Positions 17,555-26,726 are shown, counted from the stretch's first letter. The stretch is 64,000 bases of DNA from Bacteriovorax sp. (GCA_028710485.1 JAQTTZ010000001.1:55579-119578), one strand, 5' to 3'. The notes: generated from the sequence alone by a model not told the origin. Numbers and translations: made by a program.

Positions 17555-18829
17555 TTAATTAATTACCGGTTTATTAAGGTCATCAAACCCTTTCATTAAA
17601 CTTATAAATTCTCTTGCTGCATTAGTGGGCTCAGGATTTTCTGGTGTCTTTAGATGACAAGTACCAAGAATTGGCCCATTGACTGGATCATTTTGACAAA
17701 TAACTTTTGCATTACATGATTTAAAGTCACACATCAGTTCATTACTGGGATGAGCTTGAAAGACAAGGTCGTAGCGAGCAATTGCTTGTTCAATTCCTGC
17801 AACACATTTAGAAAAATAATTTCGATCAGATCCAGTTGAACATAACCAATCATAAACCACAGCTTTGAATTCATCCGAATTAGGGTGCATACTAAGTGGA
17901 AGTACTGAAGGAAATCCATAGAGTGAATTGGCCATTCCTCGTTCGCAATGACCATCACTGTTATTAAATTTACAGAAAAATTTACTGAAACTTAATCCAC
18001 CTTCTGTGAAATGTCCCCAGACAGAATTATAATTTTCACGTGAAGGCTTCATTCTGTTGCAAAGACCCAAGGAGCATAAAACAGTTTGGTTATAACTATA
18101 TTTATTTAATTCAATATAAGTTCCTTTATTAGAATCTGATTCTTTGTACCAATATCCATCAGCTGCTATTCGCTCAAACATTGAACTTGTCAGTGCACCA
18201 GCGACAGGAATTTTTAAAATTTCGCTTAAGTCTGGAGCAAGATAAAATCCTGTATTACAAGCGTTAAGAGTGGCATAAGCATTTGGTAATAACTTTGTTC
18301 TTAAAAGTTTCAAGGCCGTAATGTGGTCATAGGGAGAAAATGCTGCATTCATATCCCCAATTTTCATCGCCCACGCTGATGAGTGACCAAAAAAATCAAA
18401 GCTGGCTATACGATTAAAAAGATTCATCTCAATTAACATGTTTTTAGCAGTAAATTTTTCCAGAACTTTCTTAATAACGACCACATTGTATTTTTCAAAG
18501 ACTTGCTCGTCGGTGGTGTTTAAAACGTCAGGACTGCTCATCACTACCACCTGATGATCAGGATACAATTCTTTATAACGATAACCTCTCGATAAACCGG
18601 ATTGAAAGAATTGGTCTGAATCTTCTTTCACGGCAGAACCCACCACGATAATATGGGTGATTTTGTCTAAATCGATTACCATGTCTTGGTAAAGTCCAAT
18701 TCGATATTCGGTACTGGGGAAATCTTCTGGTCCAGCAGTTGACTGGTCTTTGGCATGAACCAGAGGAGTACGGATAATAACAAAAAATAAAATTAAAAAC
18801 ATAAAGGAAGAAAGAATGCATTTTTTCAT
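17555..18829 (-). CDS. secreted caspase/CHAT-like cysteine peptidase candidate
   Basis: 424 residues with a signal peptide (1-26, VHA cleavage). Between residues 57 and 215 the order of motifs resembles clan CD peptidases (caspase, gingipain, CHAT): a hydrophobic strand ITHIIVVGSA, then FDFFGHS with H149, then ATLNACNTG with C191, followed by VAGALTS. The H-then-C dyad at the ends of neighbouring strands and the AC-x-TG pattern are the family hallmark. The C-terminal half has about twelve cysteines, fitting an exported protein. The ATG at 18829 is chosen for its AGGA ribosome-binding site and signal peptide; the frame is open further upstream. Activity and specificity (Arg or Lys would be usual) are inference. 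Confidence 0.6.
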   Translation of the reverse strand: MKKCILSSFMFLILFFVIIRTPLVHAKDQSTAGPEDFPSTEYRIGLYQDMVIDLDKITHIIVVGSAVKEDSDQFFQSGLSRGYRYKELYPDHQVVVMSSPDVLNTTDEQVFEKYNVVVIKKVLEKFTAKNMLIEMNLFNRIASFDFFGHSSAWAMKIGDMNAAFSPYDHITALKLLRTKLLPNAYATLNACNTGFYLAPDLSEILKIPVAGALTSSMFERIAADGYWYKESDSNKGTYIELNKYSYNQTVLCSLGLCNRMKPSRENYNSVWGHFTEGGLSFSKFFCKFNNSDGHCERGMANSLYGFPSVLPLSMHPNSDEFKAVVYDWLCSTGSDRNYFSKCVAGIEQAIARYDLVFQAHPSNELMCDFKSCNAKVICQNDPVNGPILGTCHLKTPENPEPTNAAREFISLMKGFDDLNKPVIN

Positions 18830-19099
18830 AAAAGTTTTCCTACCTTGGATTGATCGTTTATTGAAAAAACTGACATAAAATTCTTTTAAATCGTATAGCC
18901 AAGTAATTTTTAGGAAAAATATATAAATATTATATTCGTTACGAGCTTTAACTATGGCTAAATTTTTATAATGATCAACATTATTTCTATCATAATTAAT
19001 TCGCATGCAACTCATGCTCAATTGATATTTTTAATATTAAAACTATTCAAGCATGATGTTAATTCTGATTGAACAAAGAATCACCAAAGGAGATTATAA

Positions 19100-19906
19100 A
19101 TGCCGACGATGAGAGAAAAAAACAAAACCATTGCGACATTTTTCAGTGCATTATATGCATTATTTGTCATTCTTTTGCTTGTTGCAGGTTGTGGAAAAAA
19201 GGCCGCTTTGACTTCAAGAATAAGTGGAACTGACAAAATCGAAAATCCACTTCCTCGAAAATTAAAAGCTCTCAATATTGGTCAAGCAGACGATTTTGCG
19301 ATTCTCGCTTATTCAAGTATTTCTTCATATCCTAATTCATCTATCAATGGAAAAGTTGGGCTTCTGCCTGGACCAAGAGAGCAGATCATATTAGATCCGA
19401 GAGAAGTTGTAGGTGGAGCGACAGATATTATTGGAAGCGATGACGAAACTACTCCAATTAATTTATTAAGTAATGCTAAAGTTGATATGGTCATGGCCTA
19501 CAAAGAAGCGGTGACCCTTACTCCCGATAGCGATAAGATTGGGTTATACGAAGGGAAGCTTGGCGGGAAAATTTTATCACCGGGTTGTTACAAGTGGAAT
19601 GGAGACCTTACGATCAATAATGATTTTGTGATTGAAGGAACGGACACCGATGTTTGGATCTTTAAAATTCCTGCCAACTTTAAAGTGGCCAGTGGTGTTC
19701 ACCTTTCACTAGCAGGTGGAGCACAGTCGAAAAATATTTTTTGGCAAATTGCCGGGAGTGCAGTTCTTGAATCGGGTAGTGTTTTCGCCGGAACCATTAT
19801 TGCTCAGCAATCCATAGAAATGAAGAATCACTCATCGCTTACCGGAAGGGTTTTTGCAAAAAATGGTTATATCAATTTGAATCAAGCCACTATAAATAAA
19901 CCATAA
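19100..19906 (+). CDS. DUF3494 ice-binding-like lipoprotein (second copy)
   Basis: 268 residues, paralogous along its whole length to the protein at 7215-8021. It has a longer basic N-terminus, then a hydrophobic stretch ending in the lipobox VAGC (Cys about residue 31). The DUF3494 domain spans about residues 55-268 with SSINGKVGLLPGPR, TDVWIFKI, IFWQIAG and GTIIAQQ. It is likely exported and lipid-anchored. Ice binding or adhesion is inferred from the family. AAAGGAG is well placed before the ATG, and a strong terminator follows. Confidence 0.86.
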   Translation: MPTMREKNKTIATFFSALYALFVILLLVAGCGKKAALTSRISGTDKIENPLPRKLKALNIGQADDFAILAYSSISSYPNSSINGKVGLLPGPREQIILDPREVVGGATDIIGSDDETTPINLLSNAKVDMVMAYKEAVTLTPDSDKIGLYEGKLGGKILSPGCYKWNGDLTINNDFVIEGTDTDVWIFKIPANFKVASGVHLSLAGGAQSKNIFWQIAGSAVLESGSVFAGTIIAQQSIEMKNHSSLTGRVFAKNGYINLNQATINKP

Positions 19907-19934
19907 ACAGGCCCCATCGGGGCCTGTTTTATTT
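19905..19934 (+). terminator. intrinsic terminator
   Basis: AAACAGGCCCC (19905-19915), ATC loop, GGGGCCTGTTT (19919-19929) and a T-rich tail. A GC-rich perfect stem with U-tract: a clear intrinsic terminator of the second ice-binding gene, also lying at the 3' end of the convergent L,D-transpeptidase gene. Confidence 0.92.
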
Positions 19935-19944
19935 TAAAAATTTT

Positions 19945-20790
19945 CTAGTAAACATTGGAGGCGTAAATAAGAGAGCCACCTTTAATTTGATCAATGATCT
20001 GCACAGAGTAACGAGGTTCTAGAGCTGGACAACCCCAGCTTCTGCCGCCACTGGACACATAGTCTGCAGGGTGTATAACGATCGATCTACTGCGGACATT
20101 TGAGTTAGTGTTCGAGAGGCCATCTAACATTAAAGAATAACCGTGACCACCTTCATAAGTTTCAGCAGTCTTATAAAATCCAATTGAACTCATTTCTGAC
20201 CCCGGAGTGTTGGAGAAGCTCGTCGCGTATCCATCATGGTCAGGATCAGAATTTTTTCCAGCGGCCACAAGATAGCTATCCACTCGGCCAGTTTCCATAT
20301 CGATTATATAAAAACGCTCTTTAGAACTATGTTGTTTGAAATCAATGACACTAATAACTCTTTTATTTGCAAAGGCACTCTGATGAGAATCGTAATAACT
20401 AAGGGCCTGACTTAAAAGGGTAGAAGGCACTTCATGGCCTGGATCCAGATGAGCATATTTGTCAGCTATGGGCGTGACAATTCCTGTGTTAGTACGCGGA
20501 GTAGTACTGGGCACTGATCCACTCGAATTTGAAGCGTCTGCAACTGTGGGAGTGGCCGTGACTGTGGGAACAGTCGTGACCGTAGGAACAGACGTAATCG
20601 TAGGAACAGGCGTAACCGTATCAACTGAGGGAGTCATTGTCTCAGCAGTTTGCGCTGTTGCTATGTCGGGCAACTTCGCTCCTGAAGCATACGCCTGGCC
20701 ATTAATACCTAATGACAGTAATGCAGTAACAAAAAATAAACGCGAGTTAAAAAAGACCGATACCAGTCCAGTATTTTGACTTTGCCTCAT
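19945..20790 (-). CDS. murein L,D-transpeptidase catalytic-domain protein (YkuD_2 type)
   Basis: 281 residues. A signal peptide (about 1-36) is followed by a Thr/Pro/Val linker made of degenerate PTVTTV hexapeptides (about residues 50-85), then a YkuD_2-type domain (about 120-281). Catalytic residues appear in order: the HPADY histidine and the SWGCPAL cysteine. Such enzymes act on peptidoglycan stem peptides, forming 3-3 or protein crosslinks or cleaving them. The low-complexity linker would let the domain reach the wall from the membrane. An AAGGAG ribosome-binding site supports the start. Confidence 0.85.
   Translation of the reverse strand: MRQSQNTGLVSVFFNSRLFFVTALLSLGINGQAYASGAKLPDIATAQTAETMTPSVDTVTPVPTITSVPTVTTVPTVTATPTVADASNSSGSVPSTTPRTNTGIVTPIADKYAHLDPGHEVPSTLLSQALSYYDSHQSAFANKRVISVIDFKQHSSKERFYIIDMETGRVDSYLVAAGKNSDPDHDGYATSFSNTPGSEMSSIGFYKTAETYEGGHGYSLMLDGLSNTNSNVRSRSIVIHPADYVSSGGRSWGCPALEPRYSVQIIDQIKGGSLIYASNVY
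20536..20640. repeat. 18-bp degenerate tandem repeat in the L,D-transpeptidase linker
   Basis: Units of 18 bases (such as GTGACTGTGGGAACAGTC) recur about five times with substitutions and keep frame, encoding a Thr/Pro/Val hexapeptide on the minus strand. Copy number could vary between strains without a frameshift. Confidence 0.75.
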
Positions 20791-20966
20791 TCTGAAGCTC
20801 CTTTTTTAAAATTTTTTAGTTTGGTGTATTCAATAATGCAGATGCCATGCCGTTTATGAGGTGCTAAAGCATTGAATGGTCCTATGTGTTGTCAAATAAA
20901 TTTTTTGGAAGAGTGCGTTCTGGCCTCTAAAGTGATCCTGAATTTTTTACTATGTCACCGAGTGAT

Positions 20967-21851
20967 TTATTTTTTTAAGTTTTGTTCTCGTGTCGTATTG
21001 AGAATTTCTAAATTTTCTTTAAGAGACTTATCAATTTGTTGTATTTTCTTTTTTAGAATTTCTTCTTTTGATTTTGGAGCTGATGCTGAATCATTTTTTG
21101 CCTCAATTTTTTCTGTTTCCAAACGAGGATTTGATGCCTCTTTCTCCCCATCTAAAATAACCGGGTCGAGTAGGCGCAAAACTTCAGGTGCTGTGTATTC
21201 TTGATAAGATTTAATTTCATCCGGTTTTAATTTTCGATCTCTGTGCTCAAAACCTTTTTGATCTTTTACGATGACTGCGTGATCTCCCGGAAGAAGATCT
21301 TGTTGTATCGAAGGCAGCTCACCTTGAAGATGTACATGACCTGCCAGTAGTGCCACCTGAGTTATCTCACGGCCTTCCATAGTGTTCACATTGACCATTA
21401 GTTCGGTCCCGCGCACCCCCATACTTACTAAGGGAGTTTTTATTTTTAGTTGATCGTCGTCTTTTGATTTAGATTTAATCAGTGCCCGCCACTGACCTTT
21501 AATTACAGAAAAAACAGCATCTCGGTCATTTTTGGTACGATAAGACCAATTTTCAACTTTAAAATCAGATTTAGGGCCTAGGGTAACCACCGTTAGGTCT
21601 ATCATTTCAATCACGACAAAACTTTTTTCAGAAGTTTGAATCAGGTCATTATTATAAATTTTTGATCCTTTTTTTAGCTCGCGTTCGCCTATGATCACCT
21701 TGCCGTTAACGACCTTGACCAGACCTAAGTATTTGGGAATTAAAGAAGAGGTCTTTGGATCAAAAGTCCAATCTTTATCTAGTGCTTTAGCCTCAAATGC
21801 AGGAAGATGTAAGCAACAGAGTGCAATGATGAAACTAAATAATATTTTCAT
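20967..21851 (-). CDS. FecR-domain exported protein
   Basis: 294 residues with a signal peptide (about 1-23). The FecR domain (about residues 50-170) contains the pattern G..L..G..I...D.I.T...S...I.M.D.T...LGP and ends with TPLVSMGVRGTEL. The C-terminus (about 235-294) is charged and helical, probably a coiled coil. FecR domains occur in TonB anti-sigma regulators but also in stand-alone periplasmic proteins; no sigma factor gene is adjacent here, so a structural or sensory envelope role is more likely than iron regulation. Confidence 0.78.
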   Translation of the reverse strand: MKILFSFIIALCCLHLPAFEAKALDKDWTFDPKTSSLIPKYLGLVKVVNGKVIIGERELKKGSKIYNNDLIQTSEKSFVVIEMIDLTVVTLGPKSDFKVENWSYRTKNDRDAVFSVIKGQWRALIKSKSKDDDQLKIKTPLVSMGVRGTELMVNVNTMEGREITQVALLAGHVHLQGELPSIQQDLLPGDHAVIVKDQKGFEHRDRKLKPDEIKSYQEYTAPEVLRLLDPVILDGEKEASNPRLETEKIEAKNDSASAPKSKEEILKKKIQQIDKSLKENLEILNTTREQNLKK

Positions 21852-21912
21852 AAAAAATATTATAAACCATAAATTATTTTATGTGGTACAACTTTGTTTT
21901 TAATAGGCAGAA

Positions 21913-22839
21913 ATGAAAAATAAAATCAAAAACAAGAATCAAGCAGACGCAATTGAGCTCACTCCAGATACTCCTGGCAGGTCTGGCTTTAACTGGTTTC
22001 CCGGTCATATGGCACGTGCCGTTCGAGAAATTAAAGAAAAAGTAAAGCTAGTGGATATCGTTCTGGAAATTAGAGATGCCCGAGCACCTTTGGCCTCCGG
22101 TAACAAGACGATGGAGGAAACTCTTCGCCAAAAAAGTCGACTAATTCTATTAAATAAAGTCAACCTCGCTGACCCTAAAATGATACATCTTTGGGAGGAG
22201 TGGTTTAAAAAACAAGGTGAGCCTTTCCTCTTTTTAGACTGTTTTGACAAAGGATCAATGAAAAAAGCGTTGTCGATGGCCCGGGCCATTGTCGATCAAA
22301 AAAGAAGAGACTCTAATCCTGATACTTATGAGCCCAAAGCAAAATTAAAGTTAATGATCATCGGCCTTCCTAACACAGGAAAATCCACCATCATCAATCA
22401 ATTAGCAAATAGAAATGCAACCAAGGTCGCCGATCGCCCAGGACAGACTCAAGTTCAGCAATGGATTGTAATCGATAAAGATTTGGACTTGTTGGATACA
22501 CCGGGAGTAATGCCACCTCTATTGGCCAAGGAAGAACATGGGCTCTGGCTCTCCGCCCTTAATGCCATTCCTGATGAGGCCATGGGAGAAGAGAGACCTG
22601 CAACATTTCTAATTGAATATTTAAAAGAAAGAAATTCCAAGGAACTCAAAGAGCGCTATAAGCTCGAATCATTGGAATTGAGTGTTGAAGAAATTTTAGA
22701 GAAAATTGCGACTCTTCGAGGATGCGTCAGACAAAAAGGACTTCCTGATCTGGAGAGAGTCTATAAATTAATTCTGATTGATTTTAGAAAAGGTGATTTG
22801 GGAAAAATTTGTTTTGGAGTTCCGCCAGTAGATAATTAA
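21913..22839 (+). CDS. rbgA: ribosome biogenesis GTPase RbgA/YlqF
   Basis: 308 residues, a circularly permuted GTPase that assists late assembly of the 50S subunit. The permuted order is visible: the G4 motif NKVNLAD (about residues 77-83) comes before the G1 P-loop GLPNTGKST (about 151-159) and the G3 motif DTPGV (about 195-199). FNWFPGHMARAVREI at the N-terminus is characteristic of YlqF. The C-terminal helical RNA-binding region is present. It is divergent from the fecR-like gene with a 61-base gap. Confidence 0.93.
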   Translation: MKNKIKNKNQADAIELTPDTPGRSGFNWFPGHMARAVREIKEKVKLVDIVLEIRDARAPLASGNKTMEETLRQKSRLILLNKVNLADPKMIHLWEEWFKKQGEPFLFLDCFDKGSMKKALSMARAIVDQKRRDSNPDTYEPKAKLKLMIIGLPNTGKSTIINQLANRNATKVADRPGQTQVQQWIVIDKDLDLLDTPGVMPPLLAKEEHGLWLSALNAIPDEAMGEERPATFLIEYLKERNSKELKERYKLESLELSVEEILEKIATLRGCVRQKGLPDLERVYKLILIDFRKGDLGKICFGVPPVDN

Positions 22840-22860
22840 TACTATTTTTCTCTTAATTAT

Positions 22861-23373
22861 TTATTTCATGACTAAATCTTTTGCACCAACCACTCCAACC
22901 AACGGAACTTTGTTGGCCAGTGCTTTTATTTGAGTGATGATCTGGCCAGCTTTGAATAATTTCCATCCCGATTTATCTTTTGCCAAGTGCAGCTCATAAC
23001 TTTTTCTTTTGCCGGTGAGGATATTGTAGAGAGTATCTATGACAATCACCCCACCTTGCTCTTCATCGAAATTCTCACCGATAATTTTGGCAAAATTAAT
23101 CTTGCCCTTATGAGGTAAATCAATTCCTTCTTTAATAAAAGTTTTCATGGAAAGCTCGTCGCGGCCTAAGAACTGACCACTAGAAAAATTATCAATATAA
23201 AAAGAAGTGAGTGTCTGATTTTCCTCATCGGAATTCACTGCTAATTGAAAAGAGTCAGACTGAGCATCTGTCGAAATCGTCGCCAGAATTTGTTCCGAAG
23301 CTTTAGAAACATTGACAAAAATTATAGTTGATAGACAAAAGGCAAGTGCCATTAATTTGTTAGAGTTGAGCAT
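22861..23373 (-). CDS. secreted protein, unrecognised
   Basis: 170 residues, not recognised. The signal peptide spans residues 1-25 (SKA cleavage). The mature protein has no cysteines and alternates beta-like strands with charged turns, ending in a hydrophobic segment (about 152-170) that is not long enough to be sure of as a membrane span. AAGGAA precedes the start at a suitable distance. Confidence 0.6.
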   Translation of the reverse strand: MLNSNKLMALAFCLSTIIFVNVSKASEQILATISTDAQSDSFQLAVNSDEENQTLTSFYIDNFSSGQFLGRDELSMKTFIKEGIDLPHKGKINFAKIIGENFDEEQGGVIVIDTLYNILTGKRKSYELHLAKDKSGWKLFKAGQIITQIKALANKVPLVGVVGAKDLVMK

Positions 23374-23503
23374 TTGAATATTCCTTAGGGGTAAACGCCC
23401 AAAAGAGCGTTTTAGAGATGTGAGTTAAACCACGAACTCTCTTTCCTGAAAAATATATAAAGATTATGGTAGTCATAGAACAAATGAATAAATGGCCTTT
23501 AAA

Positions 23504-23914
23504 CTAATCCCAACCCAAAACGTGATAACCTTTATCCGCCAAGCATTTATTAACGTAGCGATGCTTAATTTGATCTGGACTCATCGCTCCGGCAGCTCCA
23601 CCGCCCACTCCACCGATCGCTGCACCTTGAACTGCACCTCTGCCAATACCTCCAGTGAAGACACCCGCAACGGCCCCGACGGCGCCACCAACGACGGCCC
23701 CAAAACCAGCACTTTTAGCTATTTTTTTTCCTTCGGAAGAATCCAAATAGGTGTCTGCATCTTTGATACATTGATTGATATCAGCTTCTCCTGCATCTTT
23801 GCCTCGTGATTTGAGTGTTTCATCGGGATAGAGCTTAGGTCTTGAAGCACAAGCCCCAAAACCTAAAGTAAAAATTATAATAAATAAAAAATTGAAGTTT
23901 TGTGATTTTTTCAT
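23504..23914 (-). CDS. glycine-zipper lipoprotein
   Basis: 136 residues. The signal ends in the lipobox FGAC (Cys about residue 21). The centre (about residues 68-110) is a glycine zipper, with repeats of GxxxG such as GAVVGGAVGAVAG and GAAIGGVGGGAAG, the module that packs helices in membranes in YMGG-like and Slp-type outer-membrane proteins. Two cysteines lie in the flanking parts. It is likely an envelope lipoprotein that oligomerises or inserts. No ribosome-binding site is obvious. Confidence 0.75.
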   Translation of the reverse strand: MKKSQNFNFLFIIIFTLGFGACASRPKLYPDETLKSRGKDAGEADINQCIKDADTYLDSSEGKKIAKSAGFGAVVGGAVGAVAGVFTGGIGRGAVQGAAIGGVGGGAAGAMSPDQIKHRYVNKCLADKGYHVLGWD

Positions 23915-23986
23915 ATTTTTTAATTATGGTTCAATTAAGAAAGAAAGTCCGTCGCGGGAGATTTTTTCCGTACTGGTACGGAAGGT

Positions 23987-24553
23987 TTATATTCTTCTAG
24001 TACTATGAGAAAATTCTTCAATCATTTTTTTATTAAATGCAGGAATATCTCTTGGTGATCGGCTGGTAATTAAATGTTCATCAACGACAACTTCCTCATC
24101 GACCCAATCAGCACCAGAATTAATTAAATCAGTCTTCACTGAAGGCCAGGAGGTAAGGTGTTTTCCTTTTGTTAATCCCGCTTCAATCAGGACTTGAGGT
24201 CCATGGCAGATGGAGGCGATTGTTTTATCATCCTCGACAAATTCGTGAATAAAAGCGATGGCCCTTTTACTGCTTCTCAACTTGTCGGGATTCATTACAC
24301 CCCCAGGAATCAATAGAGAGTCATATTTGTATCCCTCAGTATCATCGACAGTTGCGTCCACGTGGATACTTTTTCCCCAATCATCATCTTTCCAGGACTT
24401 AATTCTTCCCGGGTGCAGAGAAACAATATCTACTTTCGCTCCAGCATCCTCTAATGCTTTTTTTGGTTCAAACAATTCTGACTCTTCAAAACCGTCTGTC
24501 GCTAAAATTGCAATCCTTCGATCCAGGAGGAGAGTGCTTTTTTCGTTTGTCAT
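23987..24553 (-). CDS. DJ-1/PfpI family protein (type 1 glutamine amidotransferase-like)
   Basis: 188 residues from the ATG at 24553, which has GGAG 6 bases upstream and begins just before the conserved core. The catalytic nucleophile lies in ASICHGPQ (about residue 112), with an acidic residue in FEESELFEP near the start and the usual HLTSWPS loop. This arrangement is that of PfpI/YhbO proteins, which repair glyoxal damage or act in general stress; protease activity has been claimed for some. A longer frame reaches 24649 but overlaps no domain. Confidence 0.88.
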   Translation of the reverse strand: MTNEKSTLLLDRRIAILATDGFEESELFEPKKALEDAGAKVDIVSLHPGRIKSWKDDDWGKSIHVDATVDDTEGYKYDSLLIPGGVMNPDKLRSSKRAIAFIHEFVEDDKTIASICHGPQVLIEAGLTKGKHLTSWPSVKTDLINSGADWVDEEVVVDEHLITSRSPRDIPAFNKKMIEEFSHSTRRI

Positions 24554-24566
24554 ATAAACTCCATGC

Positions 24567-25094
24567 TTAGTCTTTAGTGGGCGTATACTCACACATTGGT
24601 AAGACAAGCGTTTTATTAAAAAGATGATTTCCAGCTTCAAGTGAATCACGACGAACGATTTCGATTAAATAGCTATCTGGATAAATTGAAGTTTTCGATC
24701 CCCATTCGATACATTCATTAGAAGAAAATTCAGTTGCTGGAGCGCGCTTTAAACATATATTTTGGGTATAAGTTTTATCGATGGTGACATCCTGAAGAGC
24801 TGATTTTTTACAATGGCGTTTAGTATAAGCGCCCCCCTCGGAATTTGGAGTTCCTATTGTGACATTTTCATAATTTAAACAAACGTTCACAGGAGCGATG
24901 CTTTTTATATCACCATTGCTGAGACAAGCATTAAATAACCCGGCAGGACCAAACGCTTCGGCAAACTTGGGCTGAACGATGGAGACATCTTTGGCCTTTC
25001 GAATTTCACTCCATTCACTTTTTTTTGAAACGGCGAATGCTGTACTTGATACCGCCATAATAATTGCAGTAACAAAAAATAAATGTTTTTTCAT
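24567..25094 (-). CDS. secreted cysteine-containing protein, unrecognised
   Basis: 175 residues, not recognised. The signal peptide spans residues 1-21 (AFA cleavage). The mature part holds seven cysteines, six of them likely to form three disulfides. GAGGAG lies before the start. It precedes the PfpI gene by 13 bases on the same strand and may share a transcript with it. Confidence 0.6.
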   Translation of the reverse strand: MKKHLFFVTAIIMAVSSTAFAVSKKSEWSEIRKAKDVSIVQPKFAEAFGPAGLFNACLSNGDIKSIAPVNVCLNYENVTIGTPNSEGGAYTKRHCKKSALQDVTIDKTYTQNICLKRAPATEFSSNECIEWGSKTSIYPDSYLIEIVRRDSLEAGNHLFNKTLVLPMCEYTPTKD

Positions 25095-25266
25095 TTAAGG
25101 CTCCTCGTATCAAATTGAATATAAGCGGCATGCTTTTTCCACTATTACTTCATTATTAAAATGAGCAATACCAATGCCATAAATTTTCATTATAAGAATT
25201 ACGAGTATGCAAAAACAATTGGGGCAAAGTGAACCAATTGTGAAAAATATCAGGGTAAATTGGGAG

Positions 25267-25295
25267 TTGAGAGAAGTGGTAAATAGTTATATAAA
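25267..25295 (+). promoter_or_regulatory. sigma-70-like promoter of the ku-ligD operon
   Basis: TTGAGA (25267-25272), a 17-base spacer and TATAAA (25290-25295) form a near-consensus promoter about 32 bases before the ku start codon. Confidence 0.6.
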
Positions 25296-25327
25296 AAAAT
25301 AAGAGTAAGTTGGTAGGAGAATATATT

Positions 25328-26149
25328 ATGCGATCAAATATTTGGAAAGGAGCATTGAGTTTTGGATTGTTAAATATTCCGGTGCGGTTGATGCTTGCAT
25401 CTGAGGAGAAAGCATTGCATTTTTCTTTGTTGGATGAAAAAGATTTGGCACCAATCCGCTACAAAAAAATAAATGCTAAAACAGGAAAAGAAGTTCCCTA
25501 TAATAGAATTACAAAAGGATATGAGTATAAAAAAAATCAATACGTCGTCATGACTGATAAAGATTTTAAGGAAGCCAACGTTGAAGCGACTGGGACTATA
25601 GATATTGAAAACTTTGTTGAACTTAAGGACATTGATCTAATGTTTTTAGAACGGCCATATTATTTAGTTCCAGAAAAAAATGGAGAAAAAGGTTATTTCC
25701 TTTTATCTGAAGCAATGAAAAAAAGTAAGAAAGTTGCGATCGCCAAAATAGTGATTAGGGCCAAACAGCATTTGGTAATGATTATGGTCAGAGGTAATTA
25801 TTTAGTTTTAGAAATAATGCGTTTTGCTCATGAAGTTCTTGAAGCCGACGAAGTTGATTATTTTAGTACCTTAAAAAAAGCTAAATTTAGTTCCAAAGAA
25901 ATGAGTATGGCCCAGGCGCTAATTGAGAGCATGACTTCGATCTGGAAGCCTGAACAGTATAAAGATACTTACTACACCGATTTAAAAAAAATTATTAATA
26001 AAAAGATTAAAGGCGGAAAAGGTAAAGTCATTGAATACCAGATGCCAGAACCGGCCAGGGCCTCTAACGTTCTCGATTTAATGCCTCTCCTCAAACAGAG
26101 TCTGGAGAAGGAAAAAAATTACAAAAAAACAATTAAGAAAAAAGAATGA
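25328..26149 (+). CDS. ku: Ku protein, non-homologous end joining
   Basis: 273 residues. Bacterial Ku forms a homodimer ring that holds double-strand DNA ends and recruits ligase D. The N-terminal signature RSNIWKGALSFGLLNIPVRL and the beta-barrel segment MFLERPYYLVPEK are clear, and the C-terminal lysine-rich tail is present but short. The ATG at 25328 is chosen over 25310 because AGGAG is 8 bases upstream. It overlaps the next gene by four bases (ATGA), and a near-consensus promoter sits just upstream. Confidence 0.95.
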   Translation: MRSNIWKGALSFGLLNIPVRLMLASEEKALHFSLLDEKDLAPIRYKKINAKTGKEVPYNRITKGYEYKKNQYVVMTDKDFKEANVEATGTIDIENFVELKDIDLMFLERPYYLVPEKNGEKGYFLLSEAMKKSKKVAIAKIVIRAKQHLVMIMVRGNYLVLEIMRFAHEVLEADEVDYFSTLKKAKFSSKEMSMAQALIESMTSIWKPEQYKDTYYTDLKKIINKKIKGGKGKVIEYQMPEPARASNVLDLMPLLKQSLEKEKNYKKTIKKKE

Positions 26150-26712
26150 AAAATTTATTGAAAACATACAACCAAAAAAGAGACTTCAATAAAAGTTCAG
26201 AACCCAAAGGATTTCCAAAAATAAAAAACCTCGACGAGCATATTTTTGTTGTTCACGAACACCACGCATCTCATCTCCATTATGATTTTAGACTTGAGCT
26301 TGATGGAGTTTTGAAAAGTTGGGCCGTTCCAAAAGGGCCATCCATGAAGCCGGCAGATAAAAGACTGGCGGTAGAGGTTGAAGATCATCCTCTGGATTAT
26401 GCTAATTTTCATGGAACCATTCCCAAAGGTCAGTATGGTAGTGGAGATGTCTATATTTGGGACAAGGGAACCTGGCAAGAAGAAGGGGATGCGTATCAGG
26501 GATTAAAAAAAGGTAAACTGGAATTTACTCTCAATGGTAAAAAGCTAAAAGGACATTTTGTTCTCGTTAGAATTCATGGGCGTAATGAATCAAAACAACA
26601 TACCTGGCTGCTAATGAAAAAAAATGATGAAGAAGCAGATTCATTTTTTGAACTTGAGCCTATTGCCCAAGAGATAAAACTAATTGGCAACGTAAAAAAA
26701 AAGTCTCCTTAA
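26146..26712 (+). CDS. free-standing LigD 3'-phosphoesterase domain
   Basis: 188 residues carrying only the phosphoesterase module that in LigD trims 3' phosphates and ribonucleotides from broken ends. The expected residues are all present: H39, H45, D47 and R49 in HASHLHYDFR, then H81 and Y85 in HPLDY. In Pseudomonas-type LigD this module is the N-terminal part of a three-domain enzyme; here it is a separate gene between ku and the ligase-polymerase gene. The start is coupled to ku by ATGA overlap, so the three are made together. Confidence 0.92.
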   Translation: MKNLLKTYNQKRDFNKSSEPKGFPKIKNLDEHIFVVHEHHASHLHYDFRLELDGVLKSWAVPKGPSMKPADKRLAVEVEDHPLDYANFHGTIPKGQYGSGDVYIWDKGTWQEEGDAYQGLKKGKLEFTLNGKKLKGHFVLVRIHGRNESKQHTWLLMKKNDEEADSFFELEPIAQEIKLIGNVKKKSP

Positions 26713-26726
26713 AGATTAAAGGAAAG

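Noticed and set aside
20459..20779. 106-codon plus-strand frame antisense to the L,D-transpeptidase gene
   Set aside because: Valine-rich antisense product of the Thr/Pro repeat; no ribosome-binding site.
25207..25302. 31-codon frame upstream of ku
   Set aside because: No Shine-Dalgarno, and it overlaps the promoter of ku; more likely leader DNA.
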